From Streptomyces flaveolus (lineage in GTDB: Bacteria; Actinomycetota; Actinomycetes; Streptomycetales; Streptomycetaceae): DNA of 64,000 nt. The notes under the pieces are model-generated. The model made no database searches and was not told where the DNA came from. It was given only the letters and a program-made list of their open reading frames with translations. Made by a program: the position numbers and the translations under genes. The stretch spans positions 1 through 64,000 of the forward strand of contig NZ_JNWV01000034.1 in the NCBI RefSeq assembly GCF_000716535.1. Direction: 5' to 3'. Positions 63,936 to 64,000 of this stretch are shown here, piece after piece; position 1 is the stretch's first letter; each line of letters opens with the position of its first letter.

Positions 63936-64000
63936 ATGAGCGACCGTATGACGACACCGTGGGGCGAGGTCGAGCTGACCCGCTTCCCCGAGGACCCCCG
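63936..64000 (+). CDS. Class I methyltransferase, N-terminus only
   Basis: The frame from ATG 63936 to the window end reads MSDRMTTPWGEVELTRFPEDP. The W-G-E-V-x-L-T-R-F-P start is typical of RsmC/RlmG-like SAM methyltransferases in Streptomyces. A second ATG lies at residue 5. The remainder is outside, so the call is provisional. Confidence 0.5.
   Translation, partial: MSDRMTTPWGEVELTRFPEDP

Overview
The window is very GC-rich, gene-dense DNA with GTG and TTG starts, short four-base gene overlaps, a conservon (kinase-like, roadblock, DUF742 and GTPase genes with P450s) and several proteins known mainly from Streptomyces (DUF6643, Rv1733c-like, GAF-PucR, EccA-like ATPase). It is most likely Streptomyces or a close relative. 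Much of the left third looks like chromosome-arm DNA with gene remnants, while the right half looks like intact Streptomyces chromosome.

Left region (1-17.6 kb). After a truncated proline-rich gene come a GNAT acetyltransferase, panD, and a LysR / SDR / SnoaL-like set studded with three copies of the same 21-bp dyad. A GlxA-type regulator and a MarR regulator follow. MarR is divergent from a striking pair of thiamine-diphosphate enzymes: a stand-alone 2-oxoglutarate dehydrogenase E1 and a 1-deoxyxylulose-5-phosphate synthase. From 11 to 17.5 kb intact genes (TDT transporter, alkyladenine glycosylase, DHA2 exporter, DUF6884) alternate with wrecks of a second TDT transporter, an ECF sigma factor and an SDR.

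PQQ region (17.6-27 kb). A minus-strand operon encodes a cupredoxin-like PQQ-associated protein, a quinoprotein alcohol dehydrogenase with the lanthanide-type Asp-Tyr-Asp signature, and PqqA, C, D and E; pqqB is missing. The 3' end of pqqE is followed by decayed 109-bp tandem copies of itself. Upstream lie katG and a GAF-LytTR regulator. Three direct repeats spaced exactly 21 bp, matching the LytTR-site consensus, sit between katG and the PQQ operon. This suggests that the regulator controls PQQ-dependent alcohol oxidation, with KatG next to it for peroxide stress. A MntP-like manganese exporter lies just beyond.

Right region (27-64 kb). A metabolite symporter, a PucR regulator and 3-hydroxybutyrate dehydrogenase form one module, with a perfect 20-bp palindrome in the dehydrogenase promoter. 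Then come NUDIX, Lnt, an O-antigen-ligase-like protein, a racemase, HpnB-like glycosyltransferase, TerD-domain protein, DUF6643, MOSC, a beta-helix/AAA fusion, a frameshifted membrane hydrolase with long glycine-rich repeats, DeoR, SRPBCC and crotonase genes. A conservon with two cytochrome P450s follows, one of which lacks the ExxR arginine. The end holds a Cds1-like cysteine desulfhydrase, an RsbW-like ATPase, a collapsed ABC exporter whose TetR regulator and operator survive, DUF4865, a phosphotriesterase-family protein, ROK, AlkB and the start of a methyltransferase.

Functional calls come from reading motifs and family resemblance by eye; no searches were run.
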